Origin: Eubacteriales bacterium
Lineage (GTDB): Bacteria; Bacillota; Clostridia; Oscillospirales; CAG-382
Direction of reading: 5' to 3'
Length of the DNA: 53,925 nucleotides
NCBI GenBank assembly: GCA_028702135.1
Contig: JAQVPJ010000014.1
Coordinates: 1 to 53,925, forward strand
In this document: in pieces, positions 24,924 through 32,515 of the stretch
Layout of the letters: each line of letters starts with the position of its first letter
Numbering within the stretch: the first letter of the stretch is position 1
Notes under the pieces: generated by a model
The model's database searches: none
The model's input: the letters and a program-made list of their open reading frames with translations, nothing else
Told to the model about the DNA's origin: nothing
Program-made: the position numbers and the translations under genes

Positions 24924-25859
24924 ATGCCACTTGTAACATCAAAAGAAATGTTCAAAAAGGCCTATGAGGGCGGATATGCCATCGGAGCTTTCAATGTCAA
25001 CAATATGGAGATTATCCAGGGTATAACAGAGGCAGCTAAGGAGGAGAACGCACCTCTTATCCTGCAGGTTTCTTCCGGTGCGAGGAATTATGCAAAGCAT
25101 GTATATCTTATGAAACTAATCGAAGCAGCAATAGAGGATACAAATCTTCCCATCTGTGTTCATCTTGACCACGGCGATACCTTTGAGCTATGTAAATCAT
25201 GCATAGACGGTGGATTTACCTCGGTTATGATAGACGGTTCGCACCATTCCTTTGAGGATAATATTAAACTTACAAAGCAGGTTGTCGAATATGCGCACGC
25301 ACACGGCGTCGTAGTTGAGGGTGAGCTGGGCAGACTCGCCGGAGTTGAGGATGCGGTAAACGTAAGCGAAGCAGACTCTTCGTACACAGATCCCGCACAG
25401 GTAGTCGAGTTTGTTGAAAAAACCGGTGTGGATTCGCTTGCTATCGCAATAGGAACAAGTCACGGTGCATATAAATTCAAGCCCGGCCAGAAGCCGCAGT
25501 TGAGATTCGATATACTTGAAAAAGTCGAAAAGCAGCTTCCCGGATTCCCGATAGTTCTGCACGGAGCCTCGTCTGTTATTCCCGAGTTTGTTGAGATTAT
25601 CAACGCAAACGGCGGAAAGATGCCCGATGCTATCGGCATTCCGGAATCAATGCTCCGCCAGGCCGCAAAATCCGCAGTCTGCAAGATAAACATCGATTCC
25701 GATTTAAGACTCGCCATGACCGCTTCAATCCGTCAGTATTTTAATGAGCATCCCGACCATTTCGACCCCCGTCAGTATTTGAAGCCGGCAAGAGCAAACA
25801 TCAAAGCGCTTGTTAAGAATAAGCTCATAAACGTTCTCGGCTGCAACGGCAAGGCATAA
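24924..25859 (+). CDS. fba: Class II fructose-bisphosphate aldolase
   Basis: The 311-residue zinc enzyme splits fructose 1,6-bisphosphate to the two triose phosphates. Visible residues are D82 and H83 in CVHLDHGD (catalytic Asp and zinc His), E132/E134 in VVVEGELGRLAG, the zinc His in GTSHGAYK and the third zinc His in IVLHGASS. The phosphate-binding NIDSDLR is near the end. A GGAG site ends 9 bases upstream. It is divergent from pfp, so both can be set from one region. It ends in a strong terminator. Confidence 0.97.
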   Translation: MPLVTSKEMFKKAYEGGYAIGAFNVNNMEIIQGITEAAKEENAPLILQVSSGARNYAKHVYLMKLIEAAIEDTNLPICVHLDHGDTFELCKSCIDGGFTSVMIDGSHHSFEDNIKLTKQVVEYAHAHGVVVEGELGRLAGVEDAVNVSEADSSYTDPAQVVEFVEKTGVDSLAIAIGTSHGAYKFKPGQKPQLRFDILEKVEKQLPGFPIVLHGASSVIPEFVEIINANGGKMPDAIGIPESMLRQAAKSAVCKINIDSDLRLAMTASIRQYFNEHPDHFDPRQYLKPARANIKALVKNKLINVLGCNGKA

Positions 25860-25866
25860 AAAATTC

Positions 25867-25899
25867 CGGTAAGCATCTTTTAATGCTTACCGTTTTTTT
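25867..25899 (+). terminator. Terminator of fba
   Basis: CGGTAAGCAT-CTTTTA-ATGCTTACCG, a perfect 10-bp stem, is followed by seven T. Its T run overlaps the stop codon of the convergent lipoprotein gene. Confidence 0.95.
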
Positions 25900-26812
25900 A
25901 TATATCCGAATTATCCTGCGTGATAAAATTTATCCAGAGGTTTCCGTATGAGGTCGCAGCAAAGCAGAGCATCACCTCGCCTGTAACGGTTCTGTCTATT
26001 GCGGTGTCGTCCTTATATCTCTTATATCCTGTAAGCGACGGGTTCTCCTCAACTTTAAATCCCGAATTGATTGCAGTTGTAAGCGAGGTCGAAATCTCAC
26101 CGTCAAGCGGGATGCTTGCGGAAATAAGCGAATTAAGCGTCAAAGCTGTGGTAAAAGCGCTTTTTTTGTTATCAATATCCGATAATGTGTTGTCATCGTT
26201 AATTTTATTGCCAAGGTATCTGAGTACGCCGTTATAACAATTATCTGAAATATACCTTCTTGAGAGCATTATTACGTTAAGAGCATACGCGCTGCTTTCC
26301 GCATCGGGATTCGCATAATCCGCCGAGACGGGGAAGCCTCCGTTTTCCTCCTGCAGCGTTTCGAGATGCTTTGCGGCTTTTTCATAGTCAAAATCGGTCT
26401 CGGCAGCCGTCAACGCAAAAAAACATAGTGCCATCTCTTTTACGGTAAGCGCGGCATACCCGTTATCGAGTGCCGTTTTTATCTCATCGATATAATTATC
26501 CGTGTCATACGCAGAAACATCATTCCCCTGACGGGCAATCAGCGACACGGAAATAACATAACCCGCTCTGTCAGTAAGCGTTTCTGTTTTTTCGAGCGAG
26601 TAAGTGTATTCATAATCGCTTATTTTCAGCTTTGCTGAGTATACTGCGGCTACATCCTGCCAACAGACGAGATGTCTTGCTTTATAGAATTCATCAAAAC
26701 CGGAAGTCAGATTTAGCATTTCGGTACCACTCTCGTCCGCTTTATTTTCGCAAGCATGCGTAAAGGGCAAAAGCAGTACCAATAATGAGAGAAATAAGCA
26801 TATTTTTTTCAT
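25898..26812 (-). CDS. Putative lipoprotein with prenyltransferase-like alpha/alpha repeats
   Basis: The 304-residue product begins with a signal peptide ending in HACENK, so C21 is the likely lipidated residue, although the lipobox (T-H-A-C) is poor. The repeat YEKAAKHLETLQEENGGF followed by PDAESSAYALNVIML matches helical repeats of the prenyltransferase/terpene-cyclase toroid. In Gram-positive surface proteins these occur without enzyme activity. No Asp-rich catalytic motif is seen. Its function is unknown. It is convergent with fba and shares its terminator region; no partner gene is present. Confidence 0.75.
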   Translation of the reverse strand: MKKICLFLSLLVLLLPFTHACENKADESGTEMLNLTSGFDEFYKARHLVCWQDVAAVYSAKLKISDYEYTYSLEKTETLTDRAGYVISVSLIARQGNDVSAYDTDNYIDEIKTALDNGYAALTVKEMALCFFALTAAETDFDYEKAAKHLETLQEENGGFPVSADYANPDAESSAYALNVIMLSRRYISDNCYNGVLRYLGNKINDDNTLSDIDNKKSAFTTALTLNSLISASIPLDGEISTSLTTAINSGFKVEENPSLTGYKRYKDDTAIDRTVTGEVMLCFAATSYGNLWINFITQDNSDI

Positions 26813-26894
26813 TTTCAGCTCCGAAAGATTGTTTAATCTTATTGTTATATTATTCCTGTAGGCATATTAATTCAATGCAAAAAATGTAAATTAT

Positions 26895-26930
26895 AAAACA
26901 AAGGCTGCATACCGCAAGGATATGCAACCT
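26895..26930 (-). terminator. Terminator of rplJ-rplL
   Basis: On the minus strand AGGTTGCATA pairs with TATGCAGCCT (one G-U) around a 9-nt loop and is followed by TTGTTTTATA. Confidence 0.88.
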
Positions 26931-26949
26931 GTTTTTATCTGTGGAAAAA

Positions 26950-27330
26950 TTACTTGACTGTAACCTTTGCGCCGACAGCTTCGAGCTGGTCCTTAATCTT
27001 CTCAGCTTCATCCTTCGGAACGCCGGTCTTAACCATCTTGGGAGCGGATACGACAAGCTCTTTAGATTCACCGAGCGATAAACCGGTGATATCCTTTACT
27101 TCTTTGATAACTTTGAGCTTGGTTGCATCATCATAACCTGTAAGCTCAACGTCGAATTCGGTCTTCTCCTCTACTACTGCTTCTGCTGCTGCACCGGGAG
27201 CTGATGCTACGGCAACGGGAGCTGCAGAAACGCCGAACTCCTCCTCAAGAGCCTTTACAAGATCAGCAAGCTCAAGTATTGTAAGTCCCTTGACAAGGTC
27301 TAAAATCTGTTGTGTTTTTTCATTAGCCAT
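26950..27330 (-). CDS. rplL: 50S ribosomal protein L7/L12
   Basis: The 126-residue protein has the N-terminal dimer domain ([23 protein letters not shown]), an Ala/Gly-rich hinge (about 36-50) and the C-terminal factor-binding domain ([27 protein letters not shown]-like GESKELV). Several copies bind L10 on the stalk and recruit elongation factors. It follows rplJ by 96 bp in the usual rplJL order. Confidence 0.97.
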   Translation of the reverse strand: MANEKTQQILDLVKGLTILELADLVKALEEEFGVSAAPVAVASAPGAAAEAVVEEKTEFDVELTGYDDATKLKVIKEVKDITGLSLGESKELVVSAPKMVKTGVPKDEAEKIKDQLEAVGAKVTVK

Positions 27331-27426
27331 TATAATATACCTCCAAATTTGTTATGCCCGCTAAAGACAGTCCTGCTGTTTTTTAAGACGAGCTTATTTT
27401 GTTTGTAACTGAAAAATAATGCTTTT

Positions 27427-27948
27427 TTATGCCTCTGCAGCTTCTGCTTGGCCCTCGCTCTGCTTGTCGATAATCGCTTGGATAGCATAAGCGAATCCGT
27501 ATAACGACGATTGCAGCGAGCCCATAATCTTACCGATGAGAACCTCTTTAGCGGGAATAGCCGCAAGAGCTTTTACACCGGCGGCGTCGATTACACCTCC
27601 GTCGACAAAGCCCGCTTTTATGACGAAATTTTCGTTCTTTTCTGCGAATGTATTCAATATCTTCGCTGCCGAAACCTCATCGTTATTGCTTATGGCTAAA
27701 GCGGTCATTCCGCTTAAAACCTCATTGAGCTTTTCAAAACCGATAATATCGCAAGCCTTTGAGGTAAGAGTGTTTTTAACAACCGCATACTCAACGCCGG
27801 CTTTGCGCAAATCACTTCTGAGCTTGGTGTCGTCCGCTACGGATATACCCTTAAAGTCCACAAGAACTCCGCTCTTTGCTGATTTCATTTTGTCGGCAAG
27901 TTCCTTGACTATCTGCTGTTTCTGCTCTAAAACTTTTGCACTTGGCAA
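27427..27948 (-). CDS. rplJ: 50S ribosomal protein L10, TTG start
   Basis: The 173-residue stalk protein begins (M)PSAKVLEQKQQIVKEL, the usual L10 opening. The TTG at 27946-27948 is chosen because GGAGGT lies 7 bases upstream; the longer GTG start at 27957 is inside that site. The middle (GVLVDFKGISVADDTKLR and VVKNTL) and the C-terminal helix that carries L7/L12 dimers are complete. It is preceded by an L10-type leader with a terminator, the usual place where L10 represses its own mRNA. Confidence 0.95.
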   Translation of the reverse strand: MPSAKVLEQKQQIVKELADKMKSAKSGVLVDFKGISVADDTKLRSDLRKAGVEYAVVKNTLTSKACDIIGFEKLNEVLSGMTALAISNNDEVSAAKILNTFAEKNENFVIKAGFVDGGVIDAAGVKALAAIPAKEVLIGKIMGSLQSSLYGFAYAIQAIIDKQSEGQAEAAEA

Positions 27949-27969
27949 TTTCTTCACCTCCGTAAATTA

Positions 27970-28115
27970 AAAGAAAAATGCTCCGCCGCTTGCGCGAGGG
28001 GAGCATAAAAAAGATCATACAGTCAGTATTTTCTGCTTTTATTTTCTCCTCGGCAGGCGGTAAAAACCATTAAACTATCGTGCCTACTGTCTTTGGGAAA
28101 TTTTTTGACCGACAA
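27970..28115 (-). promoter_or_regulatory. L10 leader with attenuator, upstream of rplJ
   Basis: On the minus strand the leader contains CAAAGACAGTAGGCACG (about 28084-28100), then CCTGCCGAGGAG, two conserved strands of the L10 leader. A terminator hairpin with ATGCTCC (27978-27984) pairing GGAGCAT (28000-28006) and a T run follows just before the rplJ ribosome site. L10(L12)4 binding to the kink-turn region is the known regulator in Firmicutes. Confidence 0.85.
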
Positions 28116-28117
28116 AG

Positions 28118-28146
28118 AGTATATCATATAATATATCCCTTGTCAA
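28118..28146 (-). promoter_or_regulatory. Promoter of rplJ-rplL
   Basis: On the minus strand TTGACA (28141-28146), a 17-bp spacer and TATACT (28118-28123). It lies just past the rplA stop, so rplJL can be expressed apart from rplKA. Confidence 0.9.
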
Positions 28147-28165
28147 TAATTAAATTTTGATTATT

Positions 28166-28861
28166 TTAATCCGTTGCCCTGTTCGGGTTTACCTTTATAC
28201 CGGGGCCCATAGTGGAAGCGATAACACAGGATTTTATATACTGACCCTTAGCTGCAGCCGGCCTTGCTTTTATAATGGCACGAAACAAAGTGTCAAAGTT
28301 TTCCTGTAGCTTATCCCTGCCGAAAGAAACCTTGCCTATCGGACAATGGATAATGTTAGCCTTGTCAAGCCTGTACTCGATTTTACCCGCTTTGGCTTCC
28401 TGAACAGCCTTTGCGACATCGTTGGTAACAGTTCCCGCTTTGGGGTTGGGCATAAGGCCCTTAGGACCGAGCAGCTTGCCGAGACGGCCTATAACACCCA
28501 TCATATCGGGGGTGGCTATGATAACGTCGAACTCAAACCAGTTCTCCTGTTGAATCTTTGCGACATAATCCTCTGCGCCGACATAATCGGAGCCTGCTTC
28601 CTCTGCAGCTTTCGCCTTGTCTCCCTTTGCGAAAACGAGAGTTCTCACAGTTTTGCCGGTTCCGTTAGGTAGAACAACGGCTCCTCTGACCTGCTGGTCT
28701 GCGTGGCGGGAGTCAACGCCCAAACGAAAATGAACTTCAACAGTCTCATCGAATTTTGCTTTTGAAATCTCGCAAGCAATAGCGAGTGCGTCACCGCTTT
28801 CATAGAGTTTTGTCCTCTCGACGCTCTGTATCGCTGTTTTGTAATTCTTGCCTCTCTTCAT
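28166..28861 (-). CDS. rplA: 50S ribosomal protein L1
   Basis: The 231-residue protein begins [20 protein letters not shown] and has the L1 signature [17 protein letters not shown] (about 139-155) and the end [10 protein letters not shown]. It binds 23S rRNA at the L1 stalk and, in most bacteria, the rplK leader mRNA as repressor. It lies 13 bp after rplK. Confidence 0.97.
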   Translation of the reverse strand: MKRGKNYKTAIQSVERTKLYESGDALAIACEISKAKFDETVEVHFRLGVDSRHADQQVRGAVVLPNGTGKTVRTLVFAKGDKAKAAEEAGSDYVGAEDYVAKIQQENWFEFDVIIATPDMMGVIGRLGKLLGPKGLMPNPKAGTVTNDVAKAVQEAKAGKIEYRLDKANIIHCPIGKVSFGRDKLQENFDTLFRAIIKARPAAAKGQYIKSCVIASTMGPGIKVNPNRATD

Positions 28862-28874
28862 TTTGAACGCCCCC

Positions 28875-29300
28875 TTAATCTATGACGGTAACGCCCATGC
28901 TGCGGGCAGTACCGGCTATCATTCTCATTGCAGATTCGACAGAAGCCGCATTGAGGTCGGGCATCTTCAGCTCGGCAATTTTTCTTATCTGCTCCTTTGT
29001 AATCTGAGCAACCTTTGTGTTGTTCGGAACGGCGGAGCCGCTTTCGATATTGCATGCCTTCTTGATAAGAACGGCTGCAGGGGGAGTCTTTGTGATAAAT
29101 GTGAAGCTACGGTCCGCATATACTGTGATAACAACAGGAATAATGAGTCCGATGTCATTTTTTGTGCGTTCGTTAAAATCCTTTGTGAACATCGGTATAG
29201 CGACACCGTACTGACCGAGTGCCGGTCCTACCGGGGGCTGAGGAGTAGCCTTGCCTGCCGGCAGTTGGAGTTTGATATAACCTAATACCTTTTTTGCCAT
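28875..29300 (-). CDS. rplK: 50S ribosomal protein L11
   Basis: The 141-residue protein begins [20 protein letters not shown] and has [14 protein letters not shown] plus the C-terminal [25 protein letters not shown], both diagnostic. It forms the GTPase-associated centre with 23S rRNA. GGAGGT lies 12 bases upstream. Confidence 0.97.
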   Translation of the reverse strand: MAKKVLGYIKLQLPAGKATPQPPVGPALGQYGVAIPMFTKDFNERTKNDIGLIIPVVITVYADRSFTFITKTPPAAVLIKKACNIESGSAVPNNTKVAQITKEQIRKIAELKMPDLNAASVESAMRMIAGTARSMGVTVID

Positions 29301-29423
29301 TTTAAATACACCTCCATAGTGGTAACAAATTCGGGAGCTTTGCTCCCTCCCACATTACAACAAGCTCATCGGCAAAATGAGCCTTTGTGTTATCGATACT
29401 ATAATAATCTGTACTTTTTTGCG
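29301..29423 (-). promoter_or_regulatory. nusG-rplK gap with two hairpins (candidate L1-binding leader)
   Basis: On the minus strand GCTCATTTTGCCGATGAGC and then GTGGGAGGGAGCAAAGCTCCC form hairpins ahead of the rplK ribosome site. L1 is known to bind rplK-rplA leaders in other bacteria, and a GGGAG-rich stem near the start is compatible. I cannot test the fold. No gene lies here. Confidence 0.35.
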
Positions 29424-29957
29424 TTAATCAAGCGGCTTGACCTGCATCGAACCAAGTTCAACCTTTGTCTCTCTGCCGAACATAGACGCCGAAACGACAA
29501 TGGTCTTTTTATCGGGTGAAATCTCCTCGACCAAGCCGATAAAGCCGGAAAGGGGACCGTCACAAATCCTGACGCTGTCACCTACTTCATAGTTGATCTC
29601 AATGATTTTAACCTCAACTCCGAGAGCTTCAACCTCATGATCGCTTAACGGAACAGGTTTGGAACCGGGACCGACAAAGCCGGTGACACCTGATGTGTTT
29701 CTGATAATATGCCAGCTCTCGTCGTTCATTACCATTTTAATGAGCACATAGCTGGGGAAAAGCTTTCTTTCGATTTCCTTTTCTTCCTTGCCGTTGATCT
29801 CGATGACCTTTTCGACAGGAACTTTAACTGCTAAAATAAGATGCTCAAGATTGCGGTTCTCAACTATCTTCTCAATATTTGACTTAACCTTGTTCTCATA
29901 ACCCGAGTATGTGTGTACAACATACCAGAGCGGAGTGCTTTCCTGCGGTAATCCCAT
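29424..29957 (-). CDS. nusG: Transcription termination/antitermination protein NusG
   Basis: The 177-residue protein has the NGN domain (LWYVVHTYSGYENKVKSN, then FPSYVLIKMVMNDESWHIIRNT) and the C-terminal KOW domain (VGDSVRICDGPLSGFIGLVEEI). It binds RNA polymerase and modulates pausing. It follows secE by 11 bp, the near-universal secE-nusG pair. Confidence 0.97.
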   Translation of the reverse strand: MGLPQESTPLWYVVHTYSGYENKVKSNIEKIVENRNLEHLILAVKVPVEKVIEINGKEEKEIERKLFPSYVLIKMVMNDESWHIIRNTSGVTGFVGPGSKPVPLSDHEVEALGVEVKIIEINYEVGDSVRICDGPLSGFIGLVEEISPDKKTIVVSASMFGRETKVELGSMQVKPLD

Positions 29958-29968
29958 ATCATCCTACC

Positions 29969-30505
29969 TTAAATCAACTGAATAAGCGAGGTAAAGGCGT
30001 AGTCAAGCAAGCCGAGGAAAACACAGGCGACAACGATAATAATAAGAACTATTCCCGTCTGCCTAAAGGTTTCCTTTCTGGAAAGCCAAACTATCTTCTT
30101 TATTTCGCTTTTGTAATCTTTGAAAAACTTAACAAGCCGCTGTCCGAAAGCATTTTTTTTCTTTATGGAAACGAATATTGCCGTACCGATTATAATCAAT
30201 ATGGCTCCGGCGATAATCCAACCGGTCCAGGAGCTTCCGGCCCCCTCAGCCTCGCTGCTGTTTTCGGTAATGCTCTGCGCCTGTTCGCTGCTCCCGTCGC
30301 TTGCCGAACTCTCAGTGTCGCTTGCTTCTCCCGATTCATCGGTAATGCTCTCATCTGTATCGCTTGTGTTCCCCGAAACATCATCCGCAACGGATATGTC
30401 CGAAATGTCGTTCGATTCTTCGGCATATGCGAACAGTGTAAGTGAACAAGCGAGCAGAATAACCAGCACTGCAAGAAACAGGGTCTTTAATTTGTTTGAA
30501 AACAT
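29969..30505 (-). CDS. secE: SecE with an added N-terminal secreted acidic domain
   Basis: Residues about 118-178 are an ordinary short Gram-positive SecE: an amphipathic helix (VKFFKDYKSEIKKIVWLSRKE) and one membrane helix. SecE clamps SecY in the translocon. Ahead of this lies an extra 115 residues. There is a signal-peptide-like segment (1-28, AYA then EE; it also contains L-L-A-C at 17-20), then a Ser/Asp/Glu-rich stretch (29-92) and an added membrane helix (93-114) followed by KKK. Charges fit a start inside, the acidic part outside, KKK inside and the SecE end outside. The ATG at 30505 has GAGGGGG 6 bases upstream, and no internal start with a good site precedes the SecE core. It is flanked by rpmG and nusG, so identity is firm. 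Confidence 0.93.
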   Translation of the reverse strand: MFSNKLKTLFLAVLVILLACSLTLFAYAEESNDISDISVADDVSGNTSDTDESITDESGEASDTESSASDGSSEQAQSITENSSEAEGAGSSWTGWIIAGAILIIIGTAIFVSIKKKNAFGQRLVKFFKDYKSEIKKIVWLSRKETFRQTGIVLIIIVVACVFLGLLDYAFTSLIQLI

Positions 30506-30516
30506 CTTCTTCCCCC

Positions 30517-30666
30517 TCACTTGCTCTCTTTGTGGAGAGTGTGCTTACGGCAGAACTTGCAGTACTTGTTCATCTCAAGCCTGTCGGGATCGTTCTTTTT
30601 GTTTTTCATGGAATCATAATTTCTCTGCTTGCATTCGTTGCAAACCATTGTGATTTTAACTCTCAT
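30517..30666 (-). CDS. rpmG: 50S ribosomal protein L33, zinc-binding form
   Basis: The frame gives 49 residues beginning [17 protein letters not shown]. Two Cys-x2-Cys pairs (CNEC and CKFC) mark the C+ form that binds zinc. KHTLHKESK is the usual end. GGAGGT lies 12 bases upstream. The stop overlaps the ribosome site of secE, so the two are probably coupled. The rpmG-secE-nusG-rplK-rplA order is standard. Confidence 0.96.
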   Translation of the reverse strand: MRVKITMVCNECKQRNYDSMKNKKNDPDRLEMNKYCKFCRKHTLHKESK

Positions 30667-30785
30667 TCTTTATCGGCACCTCCAATTATGTTACCTCCCT
30701 CTGATTATATCCGGCTGCTCTTATCGGGAGGAAATCGAACCCGAATAAGCACAACAAAAAATACCCCGAATCCAGAGGTAAAGCT

Positions 30786-30814
30786 ATTTTAGCAGTAATA
30801 AAGCGTGTTGTCAA
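30786..30814 (-). promoter_or_regulatory. Promoter of rpmG-secE-nusG-rplKA
   Basis: On the minus strand TTGACA (30809-30814), a 17-bp spacer and TAAAAT (30786-30791), with a leader of about 110 nt. Confidence 0.87.
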
Positions 30815-30839
30815 TAGCAATTTGCAAAAAAAGCACCTT

Positions 30840-31268
30840 TTACTCAAACATTCCGATTCTTTTCGTATGTCTGCCGCCGTCAAAGGGGGTGTTTATAAAG
30901 ATTTCGGTAAGTTTTACAGCTTTTTTTCCATCAATAATTCTGCCGCCCAGGCATAAAATGTTGGCGTTGTTGTGCCGGCGTGTCGCTTCCGCAGAAAATT
31001 CTTCGTTCAGAACGGCGGCACGTATACCTTTATGCTTATTTGCCGCCATGGACATTCCTATACCGGTCCCGCAGCAGAGAATACCCAACTCGCTCTCCCC
31101 GCGTGTGATAGAATCGCATACCTTCCGTGCATACACAGGGTAATCCACCGATTCGAGGCTGTCCGTACCGAAATCGATAAAGGGTATACCTTTATCCGAA
31201 AGATATGTCTTTATTGCTTCCTTAATCTCAAAGCCTCCGTGGTCGCTTCCAAGAGCAATCATAACCAT
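30840..31268 (-). CDS. rpiB: Ribose-5-phosphate isomerase B
   Basis: The 142-residue protein has the RpiB/LacAB motifs IALGSDHGGFEIKE (about 4-17), GILCCGTGIGMSMAANK (active-site Cys and anion loop) and RRHNNANILCLGGR. It interconverts ribose 5-phosphate and ribulose 5-phosphate. Together with deoB and pdp upstream it would route nucleoside-derived pentose to the pentose phosphate path. The ATG at 31268 has GGAG 7 bases upstream. A 7-bp inverted repeat (31278-31284 with 31309-31315) covers part of that site. Confidence 0.95.
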   Translation of the reverse strand: MVMIALGSDHGGFEIKEAIKTYLSDKGIPFIDFGTDSLESVDYPVYARKVCDSITRGESELGILCCGTGIGMSMAANKHKGIRAAVLNEEFSAEATRRHNNANILCLGGRIIDGKKAVKLTEIFINTPFDGGRHTKRIGMFE

Positions 31269-31277
31269 ACACTTTCT

Positions 31278-31315
31278 CCGGCGATATGAATTTTTTACGG
31301 ATACCTTTTCGCCGG
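31278..31315 (-). promoter_or_regulatory. Hairpin overlapping the rpiB ribosome site
   Basis: CCGGCGA and TCGCCGG pair perfectly around 24 nt. In the mRNA the 3' arm includes the two G of the rpiB GGAG, so folding would mask it. Confidence 0.35.
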
Positions 31316-31375
31316 AATAGCTCCGTATGATATAGAATTAATAAGAAAATTAATGAGATGCATCAGCAAAGGTTT

Positions 31376-32071
31376 TTATTCAAGCCCATTCCGCTCACGC
31401 TCTGCCTGGGAGGCACGCAGATATATCGGCTTTAACTCCTTCGGTGTGAATGTTCTGTTCTCCAAAAGCGCTCTGTAACCGCAAAGTGCGACCGATAGTG
31501 CGTTCTGATCCTTTGATGAAGGAGAAGCAACTATCATATTGCTGCTGTCCTTGCAAAGAGAATAAAACAAATCCGCTCCGTCTCCGCATAATGTAACGGC
31601 TTTGTCATATCGGGTAAGTTGCTCTGATAGCTCCCCGGCGGAGATAAGCCTGTCGTCACACAACCTTTTTTCGTCTTGGAACAGAGCGTTGTAAAACTGG
31701 TTACGGCGTGCGTCCATCACGGGACAAATAACCCCGTCCCGCCCCGAAAGATTCTGTGCAAGGGCTTCAATCGTGGATACCGCCGCACAGGGAATCTGTT
31801 TTCCGATGCCCATCGCCAACCCCTTGACAGTTGAAACTCCGATACGAACGCCCGTGAATGAGCCCGGTCCCGCACTGACAGCGATTAATGAGAGTTCTGA
31901 CGGTTTTGCTCCGTAAAGCTCGAAAGCCTGATTTATCATCGGCATTAGAATTTCACTGTGCGTAAGTCGGTTCTTGACAGTAAACAAGCTGTATGTTTTA
32001 ACTGTTTTATCGATCTCGGCAATGGCGGCGGAGGCGGTTACTGCGGTTGTATCTATTCCCAATATCAGCAT
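31376..32071 (-). CDS. tsaB: tRNA t6A37 threonylcarbamoyltransferase component TsaB
   Basis: The 231-residue protein has the ASKHA-type start LILGIDTTAVTASAAI, the motif SAGPGSFTGVRIGVSTVKGLA (read as AGPGSFTGVRIG) and PVMDARRNQFYNALF. It supports TsaD in making t6A on tRNAs reading ANN. It overlaps the end of tsaE by 7 bp, the usual tsaE-tsaB pair. tsaD is not in the window. Confidence 0.95.
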   Translation of the reverse strand: MLILGIDTTAVTASAAIAEIDKTVKTYSLFTVKNRLTHSEILMPMINQAFELYGAKPSELSLIAVSAGPGSFTGVRIGVSTVKGLAMGIGKQIPCAAVSTIEALAQNLSGRDGVICPVMDARRNQFYNALFQDEKRLCDDRLISAGELSEQLTRYDKAVTLCGDGADLFYSLCKDSSNMIVASPSSKDQNALSVALCGYRALLENRTFTPKELKPIYLRASQAERERNGLE

Positions 32072-32484
32072 ATTACTATTCTTCTTTCCTCGTCTGATAA
32101 GCGTTCAATCTTTATTCTTACGGCTTCATCGGGAATCGCTCCCTCAAAAAGCTCGCTCCACTCGGTAATTATTATACAATCATCAGACGGATAATCATAA
32201 AAACCCGTTGAATACAGATCATCCTCGTTTTTTATCCGGTATAAATCAAAGTGGTAAATAGTAAGCGTGCTCCCTGCATACTCGTTTACAATGGCGAAAG
32301 TAGGGGAGTGTACGAGAGGGAGGCATTCGGGTATCAGCGATTTCACAATTCCTCTTACAAAGGCTGTTTTGCCTGCGCCCATCTCTCCGTAAAGTGCGAG
32401 GAAACAGCCCTTTTTCATTTTTTTCGCCACCTCTGCGGCTATATTATCGGTGTCGCAGAGACTTTTTGATAAAAATTCATCCAA
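32065..32484 (-). CDS. tsaE: tRNA t6A37 biosynthesis ATPase TsaE, TTG start
   Basis: The 139-residue P-loop protein has Walker A GEMGAGKT (33-40) and VHSPTFAIVNEY and IYHFDLYRIK, all typical of TsaE. It drives the TsaB-TsaD cycle by ATP hydrolysis. The start is TTG at 32484 with AAAGGA 12 bases upstream; no in-frame ATG is close. It lies 31 bp after fhs. Confidence 0.94.
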   Translation of the reverse strand: MDEFLSKSLCDTDNIAAEVAKKMKKGCFLALYGEMGAGKTAFVRGIVKSLIPECLPLVHSPTFAIVNEYAGSTLTIYHFDLYRIKNEDDLYSTGFYDYPSDDCIIITEWSELFEGAIPDEAVRIKIERLSDEERRIVIC

Positions 32485-32515
32485 ATTTAATACTGTTCCT
32501 TTCTTCCGTAAAAAA

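Noticed and set aside
30700-30770. tRNA-like GGTTCGATTTCC on the minus strand upstream of rpmG
   Set aside because: tRNA-Trp is often found near secE, but no acceptor, D or anticodon arm can be formed here; only a 5-bp stem with a long loop.
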